Positions 28,465 through 36,216 of a stretch of 36,216 bases of DNA are shown here, in pieces. Position 1 is the first letter of the stretch. The number at the start of each line of letters is the position of its first letter. This stretch comes from Gammaproteobacteria bacterium (GTDB lineage Bacteria; Pseudomonadota; Gammaproteobacteria; JAADGQ01), in NCBI GenBank assembly GCA_013152295.1, contig JAADGQ010000006.1, forward strand, positions 1 through 36,216, written 5' to 3'. Made by a program: the position numbers and the translations under genes. The notes under the pieces are model-generated. The model did no database searches, was not told the DNA's origin, and was given only the letters and a program-made list of their open reading frames with translations.

Positions 28465-29682
28465 TCAAAAAACGGTGTCTTCGACAGCAACGATCAGGCT
28501 GTCAGTGCCGACGGCCTGCTTGATTTTTTGAGTGCTCCTGTCGAGCAGGTCACGGTCAGTAAATGGCCCTACCACGACGCGGTGGTAACGGCTGCCTTGC
28601 GTGTGTAGAACATTACCAGGAAGGTCGATCGCAGTCATTTTGTCTTTAAGTCGCTGCGCAGCGCTGTCGCTGTTGAACAGCCCCACTTGCAGTAGCCATG
28701 CCTCGTTAGCTGCGGGCAGCGTCTCAATATAGACTGGCATGCCGCTGCGCTGTGCTGTCGCCGCCATTACTTTGTCCCAAACCTGAGGCGAAGGTTTGCG
28801 GAATTGAGTGGCTCCAACTACCGCTGCTACCGCCGCCGTTTTAGATCCAGCCCCATCGCCGTAGCCGTTAACCAATGCGGCATGTGCCTCCAGATAGAGC
28901 GCGCCGTCGTGGTCAAGCGCCGCTTTGTAGGGTTGGTTGACAATATTGACAGGGGTCTCTTCACTCACCAAAGCGAACAGTTGTTCGATATCTTCAGGGT
29001 AGAGACGCAGGCAACCATGAGTGACCCGTCGACCGATCGTGTAGGGGCGATTGGTGCCATGAAGCAGGTAACTCGGTGCGTTGAGGCGTAGCGCATATTG
29101 ACCCAGCGGGTTATTAGGGCCTGGCGGTAGCACCTTGGGCGGTGTCTTGCCTCGCGCCTCAAGCTCGGCAATGATCGATGCGGGAAGTACCCAGCTCGGA
29201 TCTCTATTCTTTTCAATAATTTTGTATTGACCCAGCGGCGTCTCCCAACGTTCGCTGCCTACACCGACCGGAAAAGTGATGACACGACCGTGTTGCGCAT
29301 GCTCTTGAGGTGGATAGTAGTAAAGTCGCATCTCCGGCACATTGATGACGATGCCATGTCTTGCGGCAGCAGGCAGCAGAAAACGTGTCGGTACAACAAC
29401 GCGTGTTCCCACCCCCGGCAGCCATGGATCAACGTCCGGGTTGGCGGCAATGATCTCGTTATAACCCAGATCAAACTGGCGGGCGACATCAAGCAGGGTC
29501 TGCTCGCCGCTGATTGTGGTGTGGCTGATCGCCCCGATCATCCCCTCTTGTGGCGGCGGTAGCGCATATGAGGTTGCGAAGCTGGTTGTTGCCAGTAGCG
29601 TGCAGTAGATGCTGACGCAAAACAGCAGGGTACGGCGCGCTCGGTGTAGGTGGCGCAGAAAACGGGTAGAGGGGTGTTCCAC
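28465..29682 (-). CDS. Periplasmic L,D-transpeptidase (YkuD) with LysM and SPOR domains
   Basis: The product is 405 residues from a GTG start with AGGAG ten bases upstream. Residues about 16-40 are a signal peptide. About 55-100 is a LysM-like peptidoglycan-binding segment (SGEQTLLDVARQFDLGYNEI). About 110-250 is the YkuD catalytic domain, with H208 in LLHGTN, H222 and nucleophile Cys224 in RRVTHGCLRLYPEDI. About 325-400 is a SPOR domain (WLLQVGLFNSDSAAQRLKDK), which binds denuded septal glycan. The ErfK/YbiS/YcfS group attaches Braun-type lipoprotein or makes 3-3 crosslinks; which applies here is unknown. The SPOR domain suggests action at the division site. Confidence 0.92.
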   Translation of the reverse strand: MEHPSTRFLRHLHRARRTLLFCVSIYCTLLATTSFATSYALPPPQEGMIGAISHTTISGEQTLLDVARQFDLGYNEIIAANPDVDPWLPGVGTRVVVPTRFLLPAAARHGIVINVPEMRLYYYPPQEHAQHGRVITFPVGVGSERWETPLGQYKIIEKNRDPSWVLPASIIAELEARGKTPPKVLPPGPNNPLGQYALRLNAPSYLLHGTNRPYTIGRRVTHGCLRLYPEDIEQLFALVSEETPVNIVNQPYKAALDHDGALYLEAHAALVNGYGDGAGSKTAAVAAVVGATQFRKPSPQVWDKVMAATAQRSGMPVYIETLPAANEAWLLQVGLFNSDSAAQRLKDKMTAIDLPGNVLHTQGSRYHRVVVGPFTDRDLLDRSTQKIKQAVGTDSLIVAVEDTVF

Positions 29683-29753
29683 TGTCGGTGTGGCTCCTGA
29701 AGCGGGTGAAAATTGGGCGCATGATTTTGGCTGCCCATTGTAAACGAAAAGCC

Positions 29754-30848
29754 TTATTTACCGTAATCCTTTAGCTGTACAGGCTGCCGCCGAGAGCCCC
29801 AATCGCCAGGGAATTCATCAAAAACACCCGTGCACGAGGCGCCGCAATAGGTGCAGTTGCCGTGTGGATCCAGGTTCCATTCACCCAATGTGTACCAGTC
29901 ACGGCCAATCAGTTTTTTGCCGCACTGATGGCAGTACGTGCTACCGCCTGCATCGTCGTGCACGTTGCCGGTATAGGCATAGCGTACGCCGTTGGCCAGC
30001 GCGATATTGCGTGCACGGGTGAGCGATGCCGCGTCGGTTGGTGGTGTATCGAGCATCTTCCAGTCGGGGTGAAACGCAGTAAAGTGAAGCGGTACGTCAG
30101 AACCAAGTTCTTCGACAACCCAGCGAGTCATCTCGTTTAACGCTTCGTCAGAGTCGTTTTCACCGGGGATCAGCAACGTCGTGATCTCCAGCCAGACATC
30201 GGTGTGGTGTTTTATGTAGCGTAGGGTCTCCAGCACGGGTGCCAACTGGGCACCACACTGGGTGCGATAAAAGTGTTCGGAGAAAGCTTTAAGGTCCACA
30301 TTCACCGCATCCATGTGCTGATAGAACGCTTCGCGCGGTTCAGCGCAGACATAACCTGCCGTCACAGCAATGGTTTTAATGCCCTTGGCGCGGCAGGCGC
30401 GGCTGACATCAATGGCGTATTCGTGAAAGATGACAGGGTCGTTATAGGTAAATGCGACGCTTCGGCAACCTAACTCAGCTGCTGCGCTGGCGATGGTTTC
30501 TGGCGCTGCCTCGTCGGCGAGGGTATCCATTTCGCGGGATTTGCTCATATCCCAATTCTGGCAAAATTTGCACGCCAGGTTGCACCCTGCCGTACCAAAG
30601 GAGAGCACCGGCGTACCTGGCAGAAAGTGGTTGAGCGGTTTTTTTTCGATGGGGTCGATGCAAAAGCCGCTGGATCGGCCATAGCTGGTTAAAACGATCT
30701 GCGCCTGTTCGCAGGCACGGATAAAGCACAGGCCCCGCTGCCCTTCGTGGAGTTTGCAGTAGCGCGGGCATAAATCGCACTGCACGCGACCATCTTGCAG
30801 GAGGTGCCAATATTCGGTTTTAACCGTGTGCCGTGCGGCATCATTCAT
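29754..30848 (-). CDS. amrS: AmmeMemoRadiSam system radical SAM enzyme
   Basis: The product is 364 residues. The radical SAM cluster cysteines are C89, C93 and C96 in CNLACKFCQNW. An extra N-terminal cysteine set is seen at C24, C27, C31 and C41 (CDLCPRYCKL and on). The C-terminus has CxxC pairs (YCHQCGKKL and CTYCGASC). This matches the radical SAM member of the AmmeMemoRadiSam group, whose partners are AMMECR1- and MEMO1-like proteins. Neither partner is in this window. The reaction is not established here; pyruvate formate-lyase-activating enzyme is an older label for the family. A CGGAG ribosome-binding site precedes the ATG. Confidence 0.88.
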   Translation of the reverse strand: MNDAARHTVKTEYWHLLQDGRVQCDLCPRYCKLHEGQRGLCFIRACEQAQIVLTSYGRSSGFCIDPIEKKPLNHFLPGTPVLSFGTAGCNLACKFCQNWDMSKSREMDTLADEAAPETIASAAAELGCRSVAFTYNDPVIFHEYAIDVSRACRAKGIKTIAVTAGYVCAEPREAFYQHMDAVNVDLKAFSEHFYRTQCGAQLAPVLETLRYIKHHTDVWLEITTLLIPGENDSDEALNEMTRWVVEELGSDVPLHFTAFHPDWKMLDTPPTDAASLTRARNIALANGVRYAYTGNVHDDAGGSTYCHQCGKKLIGRDWYTLGEWNLDPHGNCTYCGASCTGVFDEFPGDWGSRRQPVQLKDYGK

Positions 30849-30951
30849 CGTTACTGCTCCGCTGCTGATTCGGTGCCCGATTAACAGGGCTTTCTGATAA
30901 TGACCCGAAACAGAAAAGGGGGTTCAATCAGGCAGAGCAATTAACAGCTTG

Positions 30952-32130
30952 CTAAAGCTCTCCGTACGAGTGCAGACCGCTGAGAAACATATTGACGCCA
31001 AGAAACGCAAACAGGGTTACCAATAGCCCGATCAGCGCCCACCACGCCAGCGGTGCGCCGCGCCAGCCTTTGCTCAAGCGCATGTGCATCCATGCGGCGT
31101 AGTTTAGCCAGACGATCAATGCCCACGTCTCTTTAGGATCCCATGACCAGTAGTTGCCCCACGCCTCCGCCGCCCAGAAAGCACCCAGCACCGTTGCCAC
31201 GGTAAAGAAAGCAAAACCCAGTGCAATTGCTTTGTGCATCACGTCATCGAGCAGCTCCAGCTCGGGCAGTCGTGCTAACCAAACGCTGTGTGGATTTCTG
31301 CGCGCTATCGAAGCGCGCAGCAGGTAGGCGGCCCCCAACATGGCCGCCAGTGAGAAGCTGCCGTAACCGACAAAGTTGGCCGGCACATGAATTTTCATCC
31401 AGTAGCTCTGTAGTGCGGGTACCAGCGGCTGAATCTCGGTGCCGCCCCGGCCAAAGGTGTACCAGAGGATAAACCCCACGGACGCACTGATCATCGCCAG
31501 TGCAAACACTCCCATGGTGTAGGTGCGAAAGCGATCTTCATAATAGAGATACAACAGCCCCATGATGACGGCAAAGAGGATAAAGACCTCATACAGGTTG
31601 CTCACCGGAATATGACCGATGTCTGCCCCCAATAGATAGGATTCGTACCAGCGCACCATGAAGCCCACCAGCCCCATCGCCGTTGCGCTCCAGGTCATGA
31701 AGCTGGCGACGCGATTGGTAAACTGGGATGAGGCGATCAATGCGAACAGGTAGGCCAGTGTTGCCATAACGTACAGCGCGCTCATCCACATAACGGCGGA
31801 TTGGCTGGAGATCAGATACTGTAGCGCGAACACCTGCTCGGCATTGCTGATATCACCCTTGTACAGAGTGATTGCACAGATGCTGAGTGCACTGACAATC
31901 AGTGACAGCGTGCGAATCGGCTTCCATGCCCAACCGGCGATGAGTAACGTAATTAACGAGCCAAGCAGCACGCCCTGATCAAACGTCTCCATCTGCGCAG
32001 CGTAGCGCATGAATAGCTGTCCGCCAGCCAAAAAAATCAGCACTGCCCAGACCCAATCATACGCACCCAGTGACTTGTAAAAAGGCGGCTTCTCAAATTT
32101 ATCGAGTACCGTTTCGGTTGAGGTTGGCAT
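30952..32130 (-). CDS. ccsB: c-type cytochrome biogenesis protein CcsB (CcsA/ResC family)
   Basis: The product is 392 residues with many membrane helices. It carries the haem-handling WWD signature (WGNYWSWDPKETWALIVWL at about 325-345) and flanking histidines. It is the haem-channel half of the System II cytochrome c assembly machine, which attaches haem to CxxCH motifs on the outer side of the inner membrane. It follows resB by 65 bases on the same strand and is presumably co-transcribed with it. In this naming, CcsB is the CcsA/ResC-type subunit. The N-terminal part (about 1-140) is a further membrane region common in proteobacterial members. Confidence 0.93.
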   Translation of the reverse strand: MPTSTETVLDKFEKPPFYKSLGAYDWVWAVLIFLAGGQLFMRYAAQMETFDQGVLLGSLITLLIAGWAWKPIRTLSLIVSALSICAITLYKGDISNAEQVFALQYLISSQSAVMWMSALYVMATLAYLFALIASSQFTNRVASFMTWSATAMGLVGFMVRWYESYLLGADIGHIPVSNLYEVFILFAVIMGLLYLYYEDRFRTYTMGVFALAMISASVGFILWYTFGRGGTEIQPLVPALQSYWMKIHVPANFVGYGSFSLAAMLGAAYLLRASIARRNPHSVWLARLPELELLDDVMHKAIALGFAFFTVATVLGAFWAAEAWGNYWSWDPKETWALIVWLNYAAWMHMRLSKGWRGAPLAWWALIGLLVTLFAFLGVNMFLSGLHSYGEL

Positions 32131-32195
32131 ATCTCTATCTCGTCAGCTTGCGCTCGTTAAGTTTGTAAACATGACTGTAGTTGGAAGTGAGAAAG

Positions 32196-34259
32196 TCAGG
32201 CACCGTCTTGTGTGCTCGAATGTTTTTTCAGATCAGCGCGCATGGCTTCAAACTCCTGCTCAAAGTCAGCGGTATTACGATTGCCGCTACCCGCAAAAAC
32301 AACGCGCGTCTGGCCGGACTCACCCTGAGTGACCATCACCCATAAACGTCGGTGCGACAGATAAAAGAGCATGAATATACCGACCACTAACAACACACAA
32401 CCGACATATACCGTGTCCCGTCCCGGTGCCACGGTCACTTGAAGATTAGATGCCTGGATCTCTTCGTAGCGCGCCAACTGCAAAAATGCGGGCGCACCAA
32501 ACGGAGAGATTCCATCAATAGCATTGACCGCATCATCGAAAAATTGTTTCTCTGCATTACTCAGCCCAACCTCCGGTGCCAGACCCTCGCGAACCAAAAC
32601 ATCGATGTAGAGGTTTTTCAGGGCGCTGCGCAGTAGCCGCACATAGGCACTGCCCACCTCCTCCTGGCGCGGCTCAGGAACAGTCGACAAAACGTGGTCC
32701 GTAACGGCGCCAAAACCGCCTGTAGCGAACAGTGTTACCAGGCGCTCAATGGAGCGCGCGACAGAATTTGGTAGCAGCTCTCCATCGATCTGGGTTTCGT
32801 GCAGAAAATGGTTGGCAGCACGTAGCGCGGCCTCACTGACTTGACGGGGATTGTGCAGCAGCTCAAGCAGGTGCATGAAGCGTGTCATGCCGCCCTGCTC
32901 ATCGACGGGGACAGCCAGATAGTGGAACTCTTCGGCAACGGAGTCACGCACACCGCTGAGAAAATAGTAGCGGCCGTTCCTTAGCACGGGTGCCATATAG
33001 TTCAAAAATTCGCGGGCACGCCCATCGGGCCTGCGCAGCTTGAAAGTAAAGCTGGGACCGATATCCTGAAATTTTGGCCCATCGCCGTCTTCTTGTGCTG
33101 CAGTAACAGGCTGGATGTTATTGCGCCGAAAATCCCCCAGCTCCAGAGACAACGTGACGCTCTCCAGCTGCAGCGGTTCACTGTCGTAGACAGCAACTTT
33201 AACCGTTTCAGGGGCGCTGGTTGCGCTGCGGTCAAGGGGCCAGACATTTAAATGCAGCAGCGATCCACCGTCGCCGAAGCCGGATTGGTAGATGGTATAG
33301 CCGTCGTAACTCAGTGGGTGATTAACGGCGATCGTCTGCATGAGCGGTGGTCTGTTCGGCGCGCTGATAATCAGATCACTCTCGAACGATTTTGGTTGCC
33401 CGGAGGCGTAGTGCTCGATGCGAAAGTCCTGCAATTTAATGGTGAATGGCAGCTCCTGTATCAGGTAGCCCTCCCCCACATAGAGGTTCACAAAGTCAGT
33501 GTAAGTTTTTTCAGGCAGGCTGATATTGCCGCGAAAAGCGCTGTTTTCGGCTGCTGAGAGGCGACTCACCTCAGGTACTTGGCGTGCGTCGATGTTGCGT
33601 GTTTCCGGCTGTACTTCGCCGCGAAATTCGGCAATCTTCAGCGGGATATTGCTGTCAATCAGTGCGCCGATGCAGATCACCACAATAGCTGCATGTGTGA
33701 ACAGGTAGCCAAGACGGTTGGCTTCACCTTTCATTGCAGCTACCACGGTGTGTTTCTCGTGCGCTTTTTGGTGGATTCGATAACCACGGGATTTAAGGTA
33801 GGCCAACGCAATCTTGAGTGTGTCTTCACTGCTGTGATTGGCAACCCACTGTGCTTTGAGGTGAAAGGCGCGCAGTGATTTTTCTTGAACATTGACCCTG
33901 AAATGGGTCATGTCGCGATAGATAATGGGAGCGTTACGGTAGATGCAGACCGCCGTGGAGGTCAGCAGAAACGCGACAATGGTGAGGAACCACGCAGAAC
34001 CGTAGATGTTGTAGAGGCCCAACTCTTTGAACACGTCGAACCAAAATGGGCCAAATTTAACGATGTAGTCTTTATAGGGCAGCCCTTGCTGTAGCACGGT
34101 GCCGATGACTGCCGCGATGGCGACAGCGACCAATAGGGTGATCGCCAGATTCATCGATCCGAAAAACTCTAACAAGCCACTACGAGAGCGATTTTTAAGC
34201 GGTTTTTTTACGCTCGGTGCATCACCTTCGTCAATGTTGGTGTTTTGATTTTGCGACAT
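32196..34259 (-). CDS. resB: Cytochrome c biogenesis protein ResB (Ccs1)
   Basis: The product is 687 residues. Helices lie at about 33-55, 90-112 and 183-205 and close to the C-terminus at about 630-650, enclosing a large periplasmic domain, the ResB/Ccs1 layout. The N-terminal motif region LEFFGSMNLAITLLVAVAIAA is typical. The periplasmic part has NHPLSYDGYTIYQSGF, the most conserved ResB stretch. It partners the downstream CcsB for haem ligation to apocytochrome c. No strong ribosome-binding site precedes the ATG. The gap to priA is 66 bases, with no clear promoter. Confidence 0.93.
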   Translation of the reverse strand: MSQNQNTNIDEGDAPSVKKPLKNRSRSGLLEFFGSMNLAITLLVAVAIAAVIGTVLQQGLPYKDYIVKFGPFWFDVFKELGLYNIYGSAWFLTIVAFLLTSTAVCIYRNAPIIYRDMTHFRVNVQEKSLRAFHLKAQWVANHSSEDTLKIALAYLKSRGYRIHQKAHEKHTVVAAMKGEANRLGYLFTHAAIVVICIGALIDSNIPLKIAEFRGEVQPETRNIDARQVPEVSRLSAAENSAFRGNISLPEKTYTDFVNLYVGEGYLIQELPFTIKLQDFRIEHYASGQPKSFESDLIISAPNRPPLMQTIAVNHPLSYDGYTIYQSGFGDGGSLLHLNVWPLDRSATSAPETVKVAVYDSEPLQLESVTLSLELGDFRRNNIQPVTAAQEDGDGPKFQDIGPSFTFKLRRPDGRAREFLNYMAPVLRNGRYYFLSGVRDSVAEEFHYLAVPVDEQGGMTRFMHLLELLHNPRQVSEAALRAANHFLHETQIDGELLPNSVARSIERLVTLFATGGFGAVTDHVLSTVPEPRQEEVGSAYVRLLRSALKNLYIDVLVREGLAPEVGLSNAEKQFFDDAVNAIDGISPFGAPAFLQLARYEEIQASNLQVTVAPGRDTVYVGCVLLVVGIFMLFYLSHRRLWVMVTQGESGQTRVVFAGSGNRNTADFEQEFEAMRADLKKHSSTQDGA

Positions 34260-34325
34260 ATTTGCACGATCTAAAATACAGCAGAAAACCTGATCAAAGT
34301 TATGCGGAAAGGGAGTATAGCAGGG

Positions 34326-36216
34326 TTACGAAACCTCCATGGGGTCGACATCGATCGACCAGCGCACTTTGCGCGCGGCTTTCAGTCGCGCCAATTTCGG
34401 GGCGACTTCACTGAGTAGATGTTGCAGCGATGAGCGTCGTTGCGCCTGCACCAGCAGTTGAGCGCGGTGGCGTCCGGCGCGGCGCTCCATCACGGCGGGA
34501 ATCGGTCCCATGCACTGCACCTCAGTGCTCGCGCACTCATTGAGCAGCGCTTTTGCCTGCTCCAGAAATGCATCGGCCAGGCCCATGTTCAACGCATCGG
34601 CACGCAGTAGCGCCAGAAATGAGTAGGGTGGTAGCTCGGTAACCAGGCGCTCTTGCAATGCCTCTTTTGCAAATGCGTGGTAGCCCTGATGGATCAACGT
34701 CTGTAGCAGAGGGTGGTCGGGGTGGTGCGTTTGAATGTAAACCTGCCCCGCTTTGTGCTGTCGCCCGGCGCGGCCTGCGACCTGAATAATCTGCTGTGCC
34801 ATGCGCTCGCAAGCACGAAAATCGGTGCCGAACAGCCCTTGATCGGCATCGAGTATGCCGACCAGCGTGATATCAGGTAGATGGTGGCCTTTCGCCAGCA
34901 TCTGCGTACCCACCAATATGTGCCCACGGTCCGCACGGTGCAGCTTGTTGAACAGCGCTTCGAGCGAACCGCGTCGCCGTGTGCTGTCGCGGTCGATGCG
35001 AACCACGCCATAGTCGGCAAAATTGTTTTTGAGCACCTGCTCCATACGCTCGGTGCCATAGCCGAGCTGGCGCAATTCGCTGCTTTGACACTCGGGACAG
35101 TGAGCGCGCGCAGGGCGTTGTGCAGCGCAGTGGTGGCAGCGCAGCTGGCGATTGTCGCCGTGCAGTGTCATGCGCGCGTCGCAGCGATTGCATGTCGCGA
35201 CCCAGCCACAATCGTGGCACAGCAGCAGCGGCGCGAAACCACGGCGATTCAGAAACAGCAGCACCTGGTTACCGCGTGCCAGGTGTTCACTGATCGCTGC
35301 TCGCAATGCCGGTGAGAGGTTATCGACCATCGGTTGGCCGCGCACATCGAGCACGCGGATCGACGGCGCCACTGCCCCGCCGGCACGCTGCGTCAAACGC
35401 AGACGCTGATAGCGCGACCGCTCAACGTTGTAGAGGCTCTCCAGCGAAGGCGTTGCCGAGCCAAGCACGATGGGCACGGCCAGCTGGCGGGCACGCATGA
35501 TGGCCAGGTCGCGGGCGTGATAACGAAACCCCTCCTGCTGTTTGTATGACAGGTCGTGCTCTTCGTCGATGATGAACAGCGCCGCGCGGGGCAGGGGCGT
35601 AAACAGCGCTGAACGTGTACCGATGACGATGGATGCCGCGCCACTGCGCGCCTGCAGCCAGGCATCCAGTCGCTGGCGGTCATTCATTGCCGAGTGCATC
35701 ACCACCACCGGCACCTGAAAGCGGTCGCGAAAGCGGGCCACCAACTGCGGTGTCAAACCGATCTCTGGCACCAGAATCAGTGCCTGCCCACCCTTGGCAA
35801 CGGCCGCTGCCACGATGTTGATGTAGACCTCGGTTTTACCGCTGCCGGTCACGCCATCGAGCAAAAAGCTGGAGAAACTGCCCAGTCGGCTGACCACCGC
35901 ATCCACGGCCTGGCGCTGATCTTCATTCAGTGAGGGCGGTGAAATAGTTGGGGGTGAGAGCATTGGATGCGCAGCCGTTTGTGCGGGCAATTCGTCGCTA
36001 AGCGCACATTTATCCACCCAGCCTTTATCAATTAAAATCTTCAGCGCGCGTCGCCAATCGCCGGGTTGATCGACGAGCTGTTCACGGCTGACACCAGTGG
36101 GAAAACGTCTCAATAGCTGCATGAGCGCCTGTTGGCGTCGGGCTTTTTTGAGTGAGTCCGGTTCAATATCGTGCCCCGCTGCACTCAGCTGCCAGCCACG
36201 GCGCGGCGCTATAACG
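34326..36216 (-). CDS. priA: Primosomal protein N' / replication restart helicase PriA (5' truncated by window edge)
   Basis: About 629 residues are visible; the frame stays open past the last in-frame ATG at 36122 to the window end, where it reads RRGWQLSAAGHDIEPD, so the N-terminal part (about 100 residues) is outside. Features in order: the winged-helix region; helicase motif I GVTGSGKTEVYI; DEEHD motif II; GSATPSLES motif III; LFLNRRGFAP; a zinc-binding region with cysteine pairs (CHDCGW, CNRC, CHHC, CPEC); and motifs V-VI with GTQMLAKGHH and QVAGRAGR. It restarts stalled replication forks by loading DnaB. Confidence 0.97.
   Translation of the reverse strand, partial: VIAPRRGWQLSAAGHDIEPDSLKKARRQQALMQLLRRFPTGVSREQLVDQPGDWRRALKILIDKGWVDKCALSDELPAQTAAHPMLSPPTISPPSLNEDQRQAVDAVVSRLGSFSSFLLDGVTGSGKTEVYINIVAAAVAKGGQALILVPEIGLTPQLVARFRDRFQVPVVVMHSAMNDRQRLDAWLQARSGAASIVIGTRSALFTPLPRAALFIIDEEHDLSYKQQEGFRYHARDLAIMRARQLAVPIVLGSATPSLESLYNVERSRYQRLRLTQRAGGAVAPSIRVLDVRGQPMVDNLSPALRAAISEHLARGNQVLLFLNRRGFAPLLLCHDCGWVATCNRCDARMTLHGDNRQLRCHHCAAQRPARAHCPECQSSELRQLGYGTERMEQVLKNNFADYGVVRIDRDSTRRRGSLEALFNKLHRADRGHILVGTQMLAKGHHLPDITLVGILDADQGLFGTDFRACERMAQQIIQVAGRAGRQHKAGQVYIQTHHPDHPLLQTLIHQGYHAFAKEALQERLVTELPPYSFLALLRADALNMGLADAFLEQAKALLNECASTEVQCMGPIPAVMERRAGRHRAQLLVQAQRRSSLQHLLSEVAPKLARLKAARKVRWSIDVDPMEVS

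Overview
The window reads as a chromosomal segment around the replication origin of a gammaproteobacterium. The evidence is the canonical block gyrB-recF-dnaN-dnaA / rpmH-rnpA-yidD-yidC-mnmE, the protein sequences themselves, and a glnA-ntrB-ntrC nitrogen locus. The c-type cytochrome assembly genes are of System II (ResB/CcsB), not the Ccm system of enterics, which narrows the lineage, but I cannot name a genus. I see no insertion sequence, integrase, prophage, tRNA, rRNA or CRISPR array.

Layout. At 1-337 is the 3' end of thrB. On the minus strand follow ntrC, ntrB and glnA (369-4550) with a terminator after glnA. A sigma-54 promoter lies in front of glnA with two NtrC-like sites, and a third NtrC-like site precedes ntrB. 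Next come ilvA (minus) and rpiA (plus). The 3' region of rpiA holds four back-to-back hairpins ending in a U-tract, a candidate small RNA. At 7629-13451 is a 1940-residue secreted or surface protein. Its 21 FG-GAP-type repeats fall into three sets of seven, separated by acidic calcium-binding-type linkers, and it ends in a choice-of-anchor-U-like domain and a GlyGly-CTERM-like tail. At 13522-16747 a LysR regulator faces a DoxX protein, a glutathionyl-hydroquinone reductase and a pirin. These are the same partners as the E. coli yqjF/yqjG/yhaJ/yhaK neighbourhood and look like a quinone or electrophile stress module.

The origin region spans about 16.8-27.2 kb. gyrB, recF, dnaN and dnaA run leftwards (minus); rpmH, rnpA, yidD, yidC and mnmE run rightwards (plus). 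DnaA boxes sit on both sides of dnaA. Two copies of the 14-mer GTTCCACGTGAAAC, a near-perfect ParB-binding parS core, lie inside recF. To the right are an S49 signal-peptide peptidase (sppA type), a periplasmic L,D-transpeptidase with LysM and SPOR parts, an AmmeMemoRadiSam radical SAM enzyme, the System II cytochrome c assembly pair, and priA, which runs off the window end.

All calls come from reading the sequence, motifs and known family features; no database search was run.
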